From Mesorhizobium sophorae (GTDB lineage: Bacteria; Pseudomonadota; Alphaproteobacteria; Rhizobiales; Rhizobiaceae), in contig NZ_NNRI01000007.1 of NCBI RefSeq assembly GCF_002270415.1, forward strand, positions 372,001-436,000: a DNA stretch of 64,000 nt, written 5' to 3'. Of this stretch, positions 27,447 through 36,609 are shown one piece after another. Made by a program: the position numbers and the translations under genes. Numbering within the stretch: position 1 is the first letter of the stretch; every line of letters begins with the position of its first letter. Below the pieces are notes generated by a model. That model was not told where the DNA came from. It did no database searches and saw only the letters and a program-made list of their open reading frames with translations.

Positions 27447-28277
27447 TTGAGCGAGCGCCGCAAAGCCACGACGCAGGTCTCGCGGCTGGCGCGTCGCGCG
27501 AGCGGGACGACGGCTGCCAACCGGATGGTGCCGGAAGAGACGCCGGTGGCGTTCTCCTTTGCCGGCACCACCCATGCGGTGATGATGGCAAGCCCGGCCG
27601 ATTTCGAGGATTTCGCGCTTGGCTTCTCGCTGACCGAAGGCATCATCGCCAAGCCTGACGAGATCGAAGCCATCGAGGTCGAGGATCATGGCGCCGGCAT
27701 CGATATCCAGATCCGGTTGAAGGACACCGCCAATACGCGTTTCGAAGCGCGGCGCAGACGATTGGCTGGCCCGGTTGGTTGTGGCCTGTGCGGCATCGAA
27801 TCGATCGAGGAAGCGATGCGTTCGGTCGACGCGGTCGGTTCGTCGACGCTTACATTTGATGCCGACGATATCGTCCGCTCGGTTAAGCTTTTGTCGAAAG
27901 TGCAGCCGCTGCACACGGAGACCGGAGCCGTGCACGCCGCCGGCTTCTATATGCCGGACAAGGGCATCGTCATGGCGCGTGAGGATGTCGGCCGCCACAA
28001 TGCGCTCGACAAACTCGCAGGTGCGTTGGCGAAAGCCGGCATCGACGGCTCAACGGGCGCTGTGGTGGTGACGTCGCGCGTTTCGGTCGAAATGGTGCAG
28101 AAGACGGCGGCTATCGGCGCCGCAATCATCATCGCCGTTTCGGCGCCGACCGCGCTCGCCATCCGCACTGCGGAGGCCGCCGGGATGACACTGGTTGCGC
28201 TGGTTCGCGGCGATGATTTCGATATTTTCACCCACCCCGACCGGGTGGTTTGCGGAGTTGCCAAGCATGTCGCATGA
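27447..28277 (+). CDS. fdhD: Formate dehydrogenase accessory sulfurtransferase FdhD
   Basis: 276 aa. It transfers sulfur to the molybdenum cofactor of FdsA. The two essential cysteines are in GCGLCGIESIEEAM (near residue 113), with GREDVGRHNALDK-like MAREDVGRHNALDKL and the C-terminal RGDDFDIFTHPDR. It begins 2 bases after the fdsA stop with a TTG start; no ATG or GTG gives the full conserved N-terminus. The stop overlaps the start of fdsD by 11 bases, so all fds genes appear to be one transcript. Confidence 0.93.
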   Translation: MSERRKATTQVSRLARRASGTTAANRMVPEETPVAFSFAGTTHAVMMASPADFEDFALGFSLTEGIIAKPDEIEAIEVEDHGAGIDIQIRLKDTANTRFEARRRRLAGPVGCGLCGIESIEEAMRSVDAVGSSTLTFDADDIVRSVKLLSKVQPLHTETGAVHAAGFYMPDKGIVMAREDVGRHNALDKLAGALAKAGIDGSTGAVVVTSRVSVEMVQKTAAIGAAIIIAVSAPTALAIRTAEAAGMTLVALVRGDDFDIFTHPDRVVCGVAKHVA

Positions 28278-28578
28278 CGAAGAACACATCATGAGCACCA
28301 GCGAGAAGCTGGTGCGCATGGCAAACCAGATTGCCGATTTTTTCCATTCCAAGCCGCGCGAGGAAGGCGTTGCCGGCGTCGCCGAGCATATCAACAAGTT
28401 CTGGGAGCCGAGGATGCGGCGGCAGTTGTTCGATTTGCTGGACGGCGGCACCGAGAACTTCAACGAGTTGGTGGTCGCCGCCTCGGCCAAGATCAGGCGA
28501 CCGATCACGCCGGCTGAGGCCGACCTCCGACTCGGCCTCGAGGCCTCCCCGGCCGACGTCGCCGCTTCGCAAAAATAG
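28267..28578 (+). CDS. fdsD: NAD-dependent formate dehydrogenase delta subunit FdsD
   Basis: 103 aa small subunit. MANQIADFFHSKPREEGVAG and HINKFWEPRMRRQLFDLL are the family hallmarks. It is required for assembly or function of the FdsABG complex in organisms where it has been studied. The ATG at 28267 lies inside fdhD; ATG 28291 (95 aa) is an alternative with a similar context. It closes the fds operon. Confidence 0.92.
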   Translation: MSHDEEHIMSTSEKLVRMANQIADFFHSKPREEGVAGVAEHINKFWEPRMRRQLFDLLDGGTENFNELVVAASAKIRRPITPAEADLRLGLEASPADVAASQK

Positions 28579-28688
28579 CGGCGAGGCACCGCGCCTTATA
28601 TTTTCCATCGCTAAAGTTTGAACTGCCGCGATCAGGCTGTTCTGCTATGGTTTGACGACCAGAAGTCGTCAGGCCGGGGCGGAACCTC

Positions 28689-30242
28689 GTGAGGCCGATC
28701 GAGACCCGATATGCCCGTAGCGGCGATGTTCGGATCGCCTATCAGGTGGTCGGGCAGGGATCGTTCGATCTCGTCTTCGTGCCCGGCTTCATTTCCAATC
28801 TCGACCTGCATTGGGAAGACGAAGGCTACAGCCGGCTTCTGAAGCGGCTTTCGGCGTTCTCGCGGCTGATCCTGTTCGACAAGCGCGGCACGGGACTGTC
28901 CGACCGTGTCGACGCGCACCACCTGCCCAGCCTCGAAACGCGCATGGACGATGTGCGTGCCGTGATGGACGCGACCGGCAGCGGCCGGGCGGCACTGCTT
29001 GGCGCCTCGGAGGGCGCGCCAATGGCGATGCTGTTCGCCGCCACCTATCCGGAAAGGACGCGGGCGCTGGCGCTCTATGGCGGCTATGCGCATTTCCACA
29101 AATGGGTGATGCCGCCGGAACGCCTCGATGCCTTCATCGAGACGGCTGAAACGTCATGGGGCACGGGTGCTACCTTGCCCAGCTTCGCGCCGGGCCGGGT
29201 CGACGACCCCCATTTCACCCAATGGTGGGCCCGCTTCGAGCGGTTGTCGGCAAGCCCGACCGCAGCAGGCGCGCTGGCGCGCATGAACGCCGGGATCGAC
29301 GTGCGCGGCGCGCTGGCGGCAATCCGCGCGCCAACGCTGCTGATCCATCGCCGCAACGATGTGCGGGTCGATCCTGACGCCAGCCGCTTCCTGGCCAAGA
29401 CCATCCCGAATGCGCGGCTGGCGGAAATCCCCGGGCGCGACCATCCGATCTGGACCGGCGATGTAGATCGGGTGGCTGACCTGATCGAGGAATTCCTGAC
29501 CGGCCAGCGCGCCGTGGCGGAAGCGGAGCGCGTGCTGGCGGCGCTTTTGGTGACACGCATCCATGACACGGCGCGGCTCGGCGACCGCATGTGGAGCGAA
29601 CGCAGCCAGCGCTTCCAGGAAACATGGCGAACCCTTGTCGGGCGCCATGGCGGGCGCTGCGTGGAGACGCATGGCGAAGTGATGATTTCACGTTTCGACG
29701 GACCGGGGCGTGCCTTGCGATGCGCAGCGGCGTTGCGCGACGCAGCGCAGGAAATCGGCGTAGCGAGCGCGCAGGGGGCGCATGTCGGCGAGGTCGAGTT
29801 GCGCGGATCGCCGGAGGGCCTGACAGGTCGCGTGACGATGCAACTCGCTGCTCATGCCGGGCGCGGCGACATCCTGGCATCGCGGCTGGTCGCGGAGCTG
29901 GCGGCCGGCTCAGGGCTCCATTTCGCCGATGCCGGCCGTATCAGCATCGACGAACTGGACGAACCGCTGGCGCTCGTGCTGGCGATGTCCGAACAGCATC
30001 TGGAACCGGCCTGCCGTCCCAAGGCCAGGGCGACGGAGCCGGCTTCGCTGACGGCGCGCGAGAGCGAGGTTGTGAGCCTGATTGCCGATGGCAAGAGCAA
30101 TGCCGCGATTGCCGCCGAGCTGAGGCTGAGCGAGCACACGGTCAAGCGCCACGTCGCCAATATACTGCTCAAGCTGGACCTGCCGTCGCGGGCCGCGGCA
30201 GCGGCATTTTCCGCCAGGCACACTGGCCCGGACGGGCCATAG
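28689..30242 (+). CDS. Alpha/beta-hydrolase -- degenerate cyclase-homology -- LuxR HTH fusion
   Basis: 517 aa. Residues 1-270 are an alpha/beta hydrolase of the type often fused to adenylate cyclases, with nucleophile elbow GASEGAP (near residue 102) and a terminal GRDHPIW supplying the histidine. Residues 280-425 resemble a class III cyclase (LVTRIHDTARLGD, DGPGRALRCAAALRDAA, GRVTMQLAAHAGRGDILAS). The metal-binding FTDI-type motif is lost, so catalysis is unlikely. Residues 440-510 are a LuxR HTH (LTARESEVVSLIADGKSNAAIAAELRLSE in two blocks). It starts with GTG. It is presumably a ligand-controlled transcription factor; the ligand and targets are unknown. Confidence 0.82.
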   Translation: MRPIETRYARSGDVRIAYQVVGQGSFDLVFVPGFISNLDLHWEDEGYSRLLKRLSAFSRLILFDKRGTGLSDRVDAHHLPSLETRMDDVRAVMDATGSGRAALLGASEGAPMAMLFAATYPERTRALALYGGYAHFHKWVMPPERLDAFIETAETSWGTGATLPSFAPGRVDDPHFTQWWARFERLSASPTAAGALARMNAGIDVRGALAAIRAPTLLIHRRNDVRVDPDASRFLAKTIPNARLAEIPGRDHPIWTGDVDRVADLIEEFLTGQRAVAEAERVLAALLVTRIHDTARLGDRMWSERSQRFQETWRTLVGRHGGRCVETHGEVMISRFDGPGRALRCAAALRDAAQEIGVASAQGAHVGEVELRGSPEGLTGRVTMQLAAHAGRGDILASRLVAELAAGSGLHFADAGRISIDELDEPLALVLAMSEQHLEPACRPKARATEPASLTARESEVVSLIADGKSNAAIAAELRLSEHTVKRHVANILLKLDLPSRAAAAAFSARHTGPDGP

Positions 30243-30351
30243 GAGCCTTGGCGCTTTCGGGCGAAGCGGCGCGTGGCCTGCAGGCGCTATCAATTCTCTC
30301 CATGCGGGCCAGGCGGATGGCGCCGGGAAAGGCCTGCCAAGGGAGGATCAA

Positions 30352-30831
30352 ATGCTGAAGTCAAACCGGACACTCGGATCGCTGGTGATTGCGGCAGGTG
30401 TTGGAGCGTTGTTCGCTATAGCTCCCGCAAAGGCCGAGGATGCGTCTGCGACAGCCGCCTACAAGGACATCCAGGCGACGCTCGGCTCGGTGCCGGACAT
30501 GTTCAAGACCTTGCCGGATGTGGCCGTGGCCGGCGCCTGGGCCGAGATCAAGGGCGTGCAGCTCAATCCGAAGACAGCACTCGACGGCAAGACCAAGGAA
30601 CTGTTGGGGCTCGCCGTCGCAGCACAGATCCCATGCCAATACTGCATCTATTTCCATACGGAGGCGGCCAAGCTCAACGGCGCCAGCGACGAGGAGATCA
30701 AGGAGGCGGTGGCGATGGCCGCGATCGTGCGCCACTGGTCGACGATGCTCAATGGCAGCCAAGTCGATCTCGCGACCTTCAAGAAGCAGACCGACGACGT
30801 CTTCGCGGCCGTCAAGGCCAAGTCGCAGTGA
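30352..30831 (+). CDS. Exported carboxymuconolactone decarboxylase/AhpD-family protein
   Basis: 159 aa. A Sec signal peptide (LGSLVIAAGVGALFAIAPAKA, cut near residue 28) precedes an AhpD-like domain with the redox pair in IPCQYCIYFHTEAAK (CxxC with downstream His). Most AhpD proteins are cytoplasmic, so secretion is notable. It starts with ATG 30352, 9 bases after GGGAGG. It begins a run of three small genes on the plus strand. Confidence 0.82.
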   Translation: MLKSNRTLGSLVIAAGVGALFAIAPAKAEDASATAAYKDIQATLGSVPDMFKTLPDVAVAGAWAEIKGVQLNPKTALDGKTKELLGLAVAAQIPCQYCIYFHTEAAKLNGASDEEIKEAVAMAAIVRHWSTMLNGSQVDLATFKKQTDDVFAAVKAKSQ

Positions 30832-30913
30832 AGAAATCCTGCCCGGCGATGAGCGCCGGTAGCATCATGATCATCGACCGCCCGATCGCGAAGACGGGTA
30901 TATGGAGGATAAA

Positions 30914-31276
30914 ATGCTGACCAAGACACAGGCCGTGGACGGCGCGGCGATCAAGAAGGCGATCGAAGGCCGTGATGGAAAGATGCTGTCGAGCTTCTAT
31001 TCGGACGATGCGCTGGTGCGGGTGATCGACCGCAACAATCCGCCGAGCAAGCCGCGCGAAATCCGCGGGCGCGCGGCGATCAGCACGTTCTGGGACGACA
31101 TCTGCAGCCGGGCGATGACCCACAAGGTCGATACCACGATCGCCGATGGCGACAGCCTCGCCTTCACCCAGGCCTGCACCTATCCGGACGGCACGAAAGT
31201 GTTCGCGGCAGCCATGCTGGAGATGAAGAACGGGCGGATCGCACGGCAGACTGTCGTGCAGGCCTGGGACGAGTGA
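30914..31276 (+). CDS. SnoaL-like (NTF2-fold) protein
   Basis: 120 aa. AIKKAIEGRDGKMLSSFYSDDALVRVIDR and RGRAAISTFWDDICS give the NTF2/SnoaL cone fold, and the C-terminal MLEMKNGRIARQTVVQAWDE is typical. ATG 30914 follows GGAGG by 5 bases. It lies in line with the exported AhpD-like gene and 7 bases before the next gene, so these three are probably co-transcribed. Enzymatic activity is not predictable. Confidence 0.78.
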   Translation: MLTKTQAVDGAAIKKAIEGRDGKMLSSFYSDDALVRVIDRNNPPSKPREIRGRAAISTFWDDICSRAMTHKVDTTIADGDSLAFTQACTYPDGTKVFAAAMLEMKNGRIARQTVVQAWDE

Positions 31277-31283
31277 GGCGTCC

Positions 31284-31598
31284 ATGTTCAGCGCCAGATG
31301 GCAGATCGACGCCAAGTTCGGGCACAAGCAGACCGTGCTCGAACTGATGAAGAAATGGGAACGCGAGATCGGCTCGCAGGTCGGCCTCGCCGACCTGGAA
31401 TTCCAGATCATGACCGGATCGATCGGCGCGCGGGAGGCGACGATCGAATCCCACCACAAGGTCGAAAGCCTGGCCCAGTTGGAGGCGTTCTTCGCCAAGA
31501 TCGGCAAGATCGACGCCCACGCCAAATGGGGCAAGGAGTTGGAGCCCTATGTCGTATCGGGCACCAGCCTGTGGAATATCTATCGCATCGTGGAGTAG
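31284..31598 (+). CDS. Small conserved-looking protein, possible dimeric alpha-beta barrel
   Basis: 104 aa. I cannot name the family. Alternating beta-alpha pattern, SARWQIDAKFGHKQTVLELMKKWEREIG then LEFQIMTGSIGAREATIESHHKVESLAQLEAFF, suggests a ferredoxin-like (ABM/EthD-type) barrel. It begins 7 bases after the SnoaL-like gene. No signal peptide. Confidence 0.65.
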   Translation: MFSARWQIDAKFGHKQTVLELMKKWEREIGSQVGLADLEFQIMTGSIGAREATIESHHKVESLAQLEAFFAKIGKIDAHAKWGKELEPYVVSGTSLWNIYRIVE

Positions 31599-31608
31599 TG
31601 GCCGGTGC

Positions 31609-31634
31609 CCTTCTCCCCGGCAACGGGGAGAAGG
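31609..31634. terminator. GNRA-capped hairpin between convergent genes
   Basis: Perfect 11-base arms CCTTCTCCCCG/CGGGGAGAAGG closed by GCAA lie between the stops at 31598 and 31646. The arm sequence is shared with the intergenic repeats at 19.4, 49.4 and 53.1 kb. It lacks a T-run on either strand; a bidirectional terminator or 3'-end stabiliser is likely. Confidence 0.5.
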
Positions 31635-31645
31635 ACAGGCGGCGA

Positions 31646-32131
31646 CTACATCAAGCCAAGCTGCTTGTAGAAGCCGAGCGCATCGTAATAGTCGCTCTGG
31701 GTAGCGATCTTGCCGTCCTTGATCGAGAACATCGAGGCGCCGGTGAAGGAGAACTTCTTGCCTGTGGCGGCAGTGCCGTCGGCCCAGGCGCCAGTATTGG
31801 TGCCGGAAAATTCCCATTCGAACGAGACACGGTCGCCCTCTACCACGGGCGCGCCCTTCATCGTCCACACCGCGTCGGGGACTGCTTTCAGGAAATTGTC
31901 GATGACGCCGGTCTTGGCCGCCTCCTTGCCCTTGATCGGTTTGCCGACAGAAGCGTCGTAGTAGGTGACGTCGTCGGCGAAGTAGCCGGCCGCCTTGGCC
32001 GCGTCATGGGCGTTCCAGGCGGCGACATAGGCTTCGACCACCGATTGCGCAGTGTCGGCGGCAAAGGACGGCGCCGCGACGAAGAGCGCGGCGGCGACAG
32101 CTGCGGATGTCAGAAATTGACGGCGATGCAT
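31646..32131 (-). CDS. Exported SnoaL-like (NTF2-fold) protein, Tat-type signal
   Basis: 161 aa. MHRRQFLTSAAVAAALFVAAPSFAA, read in two parts, is a twin-arginine-like signal (RRQFL then a hydrophobic stretch), cut near residue 25. The mature part (VVEAYVAAWNAHDAAKAAGYFADDVTYY, MFSIKDGKIATQSDYYDALGFYKQLG) is a steroid isomerase/SnoaL-like fold, often labelled ester cyclase. It converges on the small-gene cluster. Substrate unknown. Confidence 0.8.
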   Translation of the reverse strand: MHRRQFLTSAAVAAALFVAAPSFAADTAQSVVEAYVAAWNAHDAAKAAGYFADDVTYYDASVGKPIKGKEAAKTGVIDNFLKAVPDAVWTMKGAPVVEGDRVSFEWEFSGTNTGAWADGTAATGKKFSFTGASMFSIKDGKIATQSDYYDALGFYKQLGLM

Positions 32132-32169
32132 GGTTCTTTCCTCCCTTGTTGATGGCTTCCTTCAGCGCG

Positions 32170-33597
32170 CTAGCCGTGAGCCACCATCACATGGCGGACG
32201 GCTGTGTAGTCTTCCAGCGCATAGAGCGACATGTCCTTGCCGTAGCCGGATTGCTTCAACCCGCCATGCGGCATCTCGTTGGTCAGCATGAAGTGGGTGT
32301 TGATCCAGGTGCAGCCATATTGCAGGCGGGCAGCCGTCGCCATGGCGCGCGAGACATCCTTGGTCCACACCGATGACGCCAGGCCATAGTCGCTGTCGTT
32401 GGCCCAGTTCACCGCCTCGTCGACCTCGGAAAAACGGGTGACGGAGACGACCGGGCCGAATACCTCACGGCGCACGATCTCGTCTTCCTGCAGCGCACCT
32501 GCAACGACGGTCGGCTGGTAGTAGAAGCCTGAGCCCTCGCCCGGCTTGCCGCCGGTAGTGATCTCGATGTGCTTCAGTTCCGAGGCCCGCTCGACGAAGC
32601 TCGAGACGCGGTCGCGCTGGCGGCGCGAGATCAGCGGGCCGATCTCGTTTTCGGTGTCGTCGGGGCGATTGTACTTGATGGTCGAGACAGCCGAGGAAAG
32701 ATCGGCGACGAGCTTGTCGTAGATCTTCTTGCCGGCATAGATTCGGCAGGCGGCGGTGCAATCCTGACCGGCATTGTAATAGCCGAAGGCGCGCAGGCCG
32801 TTGACCACCGCGCCGAGGTCGGCGTCATCGAAGACGATGACCGGCGCCTTGCCGCCGAGTTCGAGATGCGTGCGCTTGACCGATTTGGCGGCCGCCTGCA
32901 GCACCTTCTTGCCGGTGGCGACATCGCCGGTGATCGAGATCATGTTGACCTTGGGGTGATTGATCAGCGTGTTGCCGACGCTGTCGCCGCGACCGAGCAC
33001 GACATTGACGACGCCTTCCGGCAGGATTTCGGCAAGGATTCTTGCCAGCTTCAGCGCCGTCAGCGGGGTCTGCTCCGACGGCTTGAAGACCACGGTGTTG
33101 CCGCCGGCGATCGCCGGCGCCAGCTTCCAGGCCATCATCATCAGCGGATAGTTCCACGGTGCGATCGAGGCGACGATGCCGATGGCGTCGCGGCGCACCA
33201 TCGAGGTGTGGCCGGGCAAATATTCGCCGGCGACGACGCCTGGCATGGAGCGAACGGCGCCGGCAAAGAAGCGGTAGCAATCGACAATCGCTGGGATTTC
33301 GTCATTCAGCACGGCGTTGATCGGCTTGCCGCAGTTGAGCGCCTCGAGCGTCGCGAACCCTTGTGCCTCGGCCTCGATGCGATCGGCGATCTTCAGGAGA
33401 TAGCCGGAGCGCTGCGCCGGCGTGGTGCGTGACCACAAGACGAACGCTTGTTCGGCGGCCGTGACCGCCGCCTCGATCTGCGCCTGGCTGGCTTCGGCAA
33501 GGTTGAGGATGGTCGCCCCGGTCTTTGGATTGAGGATCGGCTCCTCGGTTTCGGTGCCCTTCTCGAATTTCGAGCCGATCAGCATCTGGGTGTCCAT
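32170..33597 (-). CDS. patD: Aminobutyraldehyde dehydrogenase PatD
   Basis: 475 aa NAD-dependent aldehyde dehydrogenase. It oxidises 4-aminobutanal from putrescine to GABA. Very close to E. coli PatD/YdcW over [73 protein letters not shown] (catalytic Cys) and [18 protein letters not shown]. It is the last gene of ydcSTUV-patD, 29 bases after the second permease. The transporter context supports a polyamine pathway. Confidence 0.93.
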   Translation of the reverse strand: MDTQMLIGSKFEKGTETEEPILNPKTGATILNLAEASQAQIEAAVTAAEQAFVLWSRTTPAQRSGYLLKIADRIEAEAQGFATLEALNCGKPINAVLNDEIPAIVDCYRFFAGAVRSMPGVVAGEYLPGHTSMVRRDAIGIVASIAPWNYPLMMMAWKLAPAIAGGNTVVFKPSEQTPLTALKLARILAEILPEGVVNVVLGRGDSVGNTLINHPKVNMISITGDVATGKKVLQAAAKSVKRTHLELGGKAPVIVFDDADLGAVVNGLRAFGYYNAGQDCTAACRIYAGKKIYDKLVADLSSAVSTIKYNRPDDTENEIGPLISRRQRDRVSSFVERASELKHIEITTGGKPGEGSGFYYQPTVVAGALQEDEIVRREVFGPVVSVTRFSEVDEAVNWANDSDYGLASSVWTKDVSRAMATAARLQYGCTWINTHFMLTNEMPHGGLKQSGYGKDMSLYALEDYTAVRHVMVAHG

Positions 33598-33626
33598 GGA
33601 CGTCTCTCCCTAACGAATTCGTGGAT

Positions 33627-34442
33627 TTATTTGCCCGAACCGGCGATCTGGTCGCCACCGCGGGTCAGGTAATAGGCGGCGAGGATCGGCAGCAGCGTCA
33701 CCAGCACGACGACCATCGCGACGACATTGGTGACCGGGCGCTGGCGCGGTCGGATCAGCTCTTCCAGCATCCAGATCGGCAGTGTCTGCTGCTGGCCGGC
33801 GGTGAAGGTGGTGACGATGACCTCGTCGAAGGACAGAGCGAAGGCCAGCATTCCACCGGCGAGCAGCGCGGTGGCGATGTTGGGCAGCACAACATGGCGG
33901 AAGGTCTGGAAACCGTCAGCGCCGAGATCCATCGACGCCTCGATCATCGACCCCGAGGTACGGCGGAAACGGGCCACGGCATTGTTGTAGACGACGACGA
34001 CGCAGAAGGTGGCGTGGCCGAGCACGATCGTCCAGAACGAGAACGGAATGTCGGCCAGAGAAAAGGCCGAGCGCAACGCGATGCCGGTGATGATGCCGGG
34101 CAGCGCGATCGGCAGGATGACCAGCAGCGAGATGGTTTCGCGGCCGAAGAACTTGGTCCGTGACACTGCCGCCGAACACAGCGTGCCGAGGACCAGCGCG
34201 ATCGCGGTCGAGATCGCGGCAACCCTGACCGACAGCGACAGTGCCTGCCAGACATCGGGCCTGTTCCAGGTGACGGCGAACCACTGCGTGGTCAGACCGG
34301 GCGGCGGCCAGACAAAACTCTTCTCCTCCGTCGTGAAGGCATAGACGAAGATCAGCAGGATCGGCAGATGCAGGAACAGCAGCCCGCAGGCGGCCGCGAT
34401 CTTCAGGCTGAGCGGAGCCGACTGAGAACCATCAGAGCGCAT
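33627..34442 (-). CDS. ydcV: ABC transporter permease YdcV-like (PotC family)
   Basis: 271 aa inner-membrane permease with six hydrophobic segments, beginning [24 protein letters not shown]. The EAA-type loop is [23 protein letters not shown] 34442 overlaps the ydcU stop by 11 bases; a longer frame exists upstream without support. It pairs with YdcU for import of a polyamine-like solute. Confidence 0.9.
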   Translation of the reverse strand: MRSDGSQSAPLSLKIAAACGLLFLHLPILLIFVYAFTTEEKSFVWPPPGLTTQWFAVTWNRPDVWQALSLSVRVAAISTAIALVLGTLCSAAVSRTKFFGRETISLLVILPIALPGIITGIALRSAFSLADIPFSFWTIVLGHATFCVVVVYNNAVARFRRTSGSMIEASMDLGADGFQTFRHVVLPNIATALLAGGMLAFALSFDEVIVTTFTAGQQQTLPIWMLEELIRPRQRPVTNVVAMVVVLVTLLPILAAYYLTRGGDQIAGSGK

Positions 34443-35400
34443 CGAAGGCCCCCATGCGCTTGGCGCCCCAAAGGTAGAAGCCCATGATGACGATCGGCAC
34501 GACGGTGAAGGCAGCGGCGAGCGGGATGTTGCCGGCGGTGCCTTGCTGGGAATAGACCGCCTGGCCAATGAACAGGCGCGAGGTGCCGATGATCTGCGGG
34601 ATGATGTAATCGCCGAGCGTCAGCGAGAAGGTGAAGATCGATCCGGCGACGATGCCCGGCAGCGCCAGCGGGAACAGCACATTGCGAAAGGTCTGTCCCG
34701 GCGAAGCCCCCAAATCGGACGAAGCCTCGACCAGATTGCCCGGCACGCGCTCGAGCGCCGCCTGTACCGGCAGGATCATGAATGGCAGCCAGACATAGAC
34801 GAAAACGATGAACGTGCCGGTGAACGACACCGACAGGGAATTGCCGCCGACGACCGGCAGCGACAGCCAGGCGTCAATCAGCCATTGCAGATGCAGCTTG
34901 CCGAACAGCCAGGTGAGGATGCCTTCCTTGGCGAGGATCAGCTTCCAGGCGTAGATCTTGACCAGGTAGCTCGACCACAGCGGCAGCATGATGCCGAGAT
35001 AGAACAGCGCCTTCCAGCGGCCACGGGCATAGCGCGCCGCGTAGTAGGCGATCGGAAAGGCGATGATCGCCGAGGCCAGCGTGACCAGAGCCGCCATCGT
35101 CACCGTGCGCAGGATGATGTCGAGATTGGCCGCCTGGAACAGGTCGCCATACGTCTTCAAAGTGAACTGGCGGTTGATGAGGCCGGAAAACTCGTCGATG
35201 GAGAAAAAGCTCTGCGCCAGCAGCGCGAACAGCGAGCCTATATAGACGATGCCGAGCCACAGAACCGGCGGCAGCAGCATGAGGAGCAGCAGAACCTTGG
35301 GTCTGCGCCAGAAAAGATCCGATAGCGCGCCGCGCACGCCACCGCTGCCCGGCAGGATGGCGGGCGCCGTGGCGCGCTGGATGGCGGCGTCGAGGCTCAT
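34432..35400 (-). CDS. ydcU: ABC transporter permease YdcU-like (PotB family)
   Basis: 322 aa. A cytoplasmic N-terminal tail of about 35 residues precedes the first span ([20 protein letters not shown]). The EAA-type loop is [20 protein letters not shown]. The ATG overlaps the ATPase stop as ATGA. Gene order S-T-U-V-patD equals that of E. coli, which supports orthology. Confidence 0.9.
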   Translation of the reverse strand: MSLDAAIQRATAPAILPGSGGVRGALSDLFWRRPKVLLLLMLLPPVLWLGIVYIGSLFALLAQSFFSIDEFSGLINRQFTLKTYGDLFQAANLDIILRTVTMAALVTLASAIIAFPIAYYAARYARGRWKALFYLGIMLPLWSSYLVKIYAWKLILAKEGILTWLFGKLHLQWLIDAWLSLPVVGGNSLSVSFTGTFIVFVYVWLPFMILPVQAALERVPGNLVEASSDLGASPGQTFRNVLFPLALPGIVAGSIFTFSLTLGDYIIPQIIGTSRLFIGQAVYSQQGTAGNIPLAAAFTVVPIVIMGFYLWGAKRMGAFDAL

Positions 35401-36395
35401 ACCGGCTCGTCCATCAGGTGCAGGTGCTCGCGGTTGAAGGTGAGCACGACCGCCTCGCCTTCCACGGGCAGCGGGTTGCCGGCCGGCACGATCGCATGCA
35501 GCTTCAATCCGTCGGCATCGAGCGCGAGTTTTGTCGTGGCGCCGAGATAGTTGGTCGAGACAAGGCGAGCGGAAACGCCTTCGCCACTTGCGGTGCGGCC
35601 GACGCGAATGGATTCAGGCCGCAGGCTGCCCCAGCGATGCTGGCCGCAATAGCGCTGGACGAAATCCGGCGGCAGCACGTTGGAGGAACCGACGAAATCG
35701 GCGACGAAGCGGGTCTTCGGCCGCTGGTAGATATCCTCCGGTGTGCCGATCTGCATGATCTTGCCGTCATTGAAGACGGCGACGCGGTCGGCCATCGACA
35801 GCGCCTCGCCCTGGTCGTGGGTGACGAAGACGAAGGTGATGCCGAGCACTTTCTGCAGCGACTTCAGCTCCTCCTGCATGTTCTCGCGCAGCTTGAGGTC
35901 GAGGGCGCCGAGCGGCTCGTCGAGCAGCAGCACCTTGGGCTGGTTGACCAGCGCACGGGCGAGCGCGACGCGCTGGCGCTGGCCGCCGGAAAGCTGGCCG
36001 GGGCGGCGGGCGCCATAGCCGGGCAGCCGCACCAGCGACAGCGCCTCTTCAGCCGCCTTGTGCCGTTCCGCCTTGCCGATGCCCTTGACCATGAGGCCAT
36101 AGGCAACATTGTCGAGCACGCTCAGATGCGGGAACAGCGCGTAATCCTGGAACACGGTGTTGACGTTGCGGCGATAGGGCGGCACGCCCTCGGCGCGTTC
36201 GCCGAAGATCGAGATCGAGCCCGAGGTCGGCTGCTCGAAGCCGGCGATGAGGCGCAGGCACGTGGTCTTGCCGGAACCGGACGGCCCGAGCATGGCGAAG
36301 AACTCGCCCGGCGCGATATCGAGATCGACCGCATCGACGGCGCGAACGCTGCCGAAATGGCGCGAGGCTTTCTGGAAGGAAACGGCGGTGGTCAT
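35397..36395 (-). CDS. ydcT: ABC transporter ATP-binding protein YdcT-like (PotA family)
   Basis: 332 aa. Walker A GPSGSGKTTCLRL (near residue 37), Q-loop NTVFQDYALFPHLSV, signature LSGGQRQRVALARAL and Walker B VLLLDEPLGALD are followed by a C-terminal TOBE-type regulatory domain (residues 240-332). It energises YdcUV. The gap of 214 bases to ydcS is filled by a hairpin-rich repeat. Confidence 0.93.
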   Translation of the reverse strand: MTTAVSFQKASRHFGSVRAVDAVDLDIAPGEFFAMLGPSGSGKTTCLRLIAGFEQPTSGSISIFGERAEGVPPYRRNVNTVFQDYALFPHLSVLDNVAYGLMVKGIGKAERHKAAEEALSLVRLPGYGARRPGQLSGGQRQRVALARALVNQPKVLLLDEPLGALDLKLRENMQEELKSLQKVLGITFVFVTHDQGEALSMADRVAVFNDGKIMQIGTPEDIYQRPKTRFVADFVGSSNVLPPDFVQRYCGQHRWGSLRPESIRVGRTASGEGVSARLVSTNYLGATTKLALDADGLKLHAIVPAGNPLPVEGEAVVLTFNREHLHLMDEPV

Positions 36396-36478
36396 GGGTT
36401 GTCAGCCTGTTGCCGGTTTAGTTTTGTCATCCTCACCTGCAGAACCCTGGCTGGGATGGCAAATTCGCGCGCCGCTTG

Positions 36479-36601
36479 ACCTCCCCCTCGAGGGGGAGGT
36501 CGCGGCAAAGCCGCGGGTGGGGGTGATTTCACAAGCAAGCCATGTCAGGGCAGACCCCCACCCCGACGCTGCGCGTCGACCCTCCCCACAAGGGGGAGGG
36601 T
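36479..36601. repeat. Four-hairpin intergenic repeat inside the ydc operon
   Basis: From left: a perfect 22-bp palindrome (36479-36500, arms ACCTCCCCCTC), CGCGGC-AAA-GCCGCG, the long-range pair GGGTGGGGGT/ACCCCCACCC, CGACG-CTGCG-CGTCG, and CCCTCCCC-ACAA-GGGGAGGG. It lies between ydcS and ydcT, where REP-like elements commonly let the binding-protein mRNA outlast the rest. Confidence 0.75.
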
Positions 36602-36609
36602 AAGGGCAC

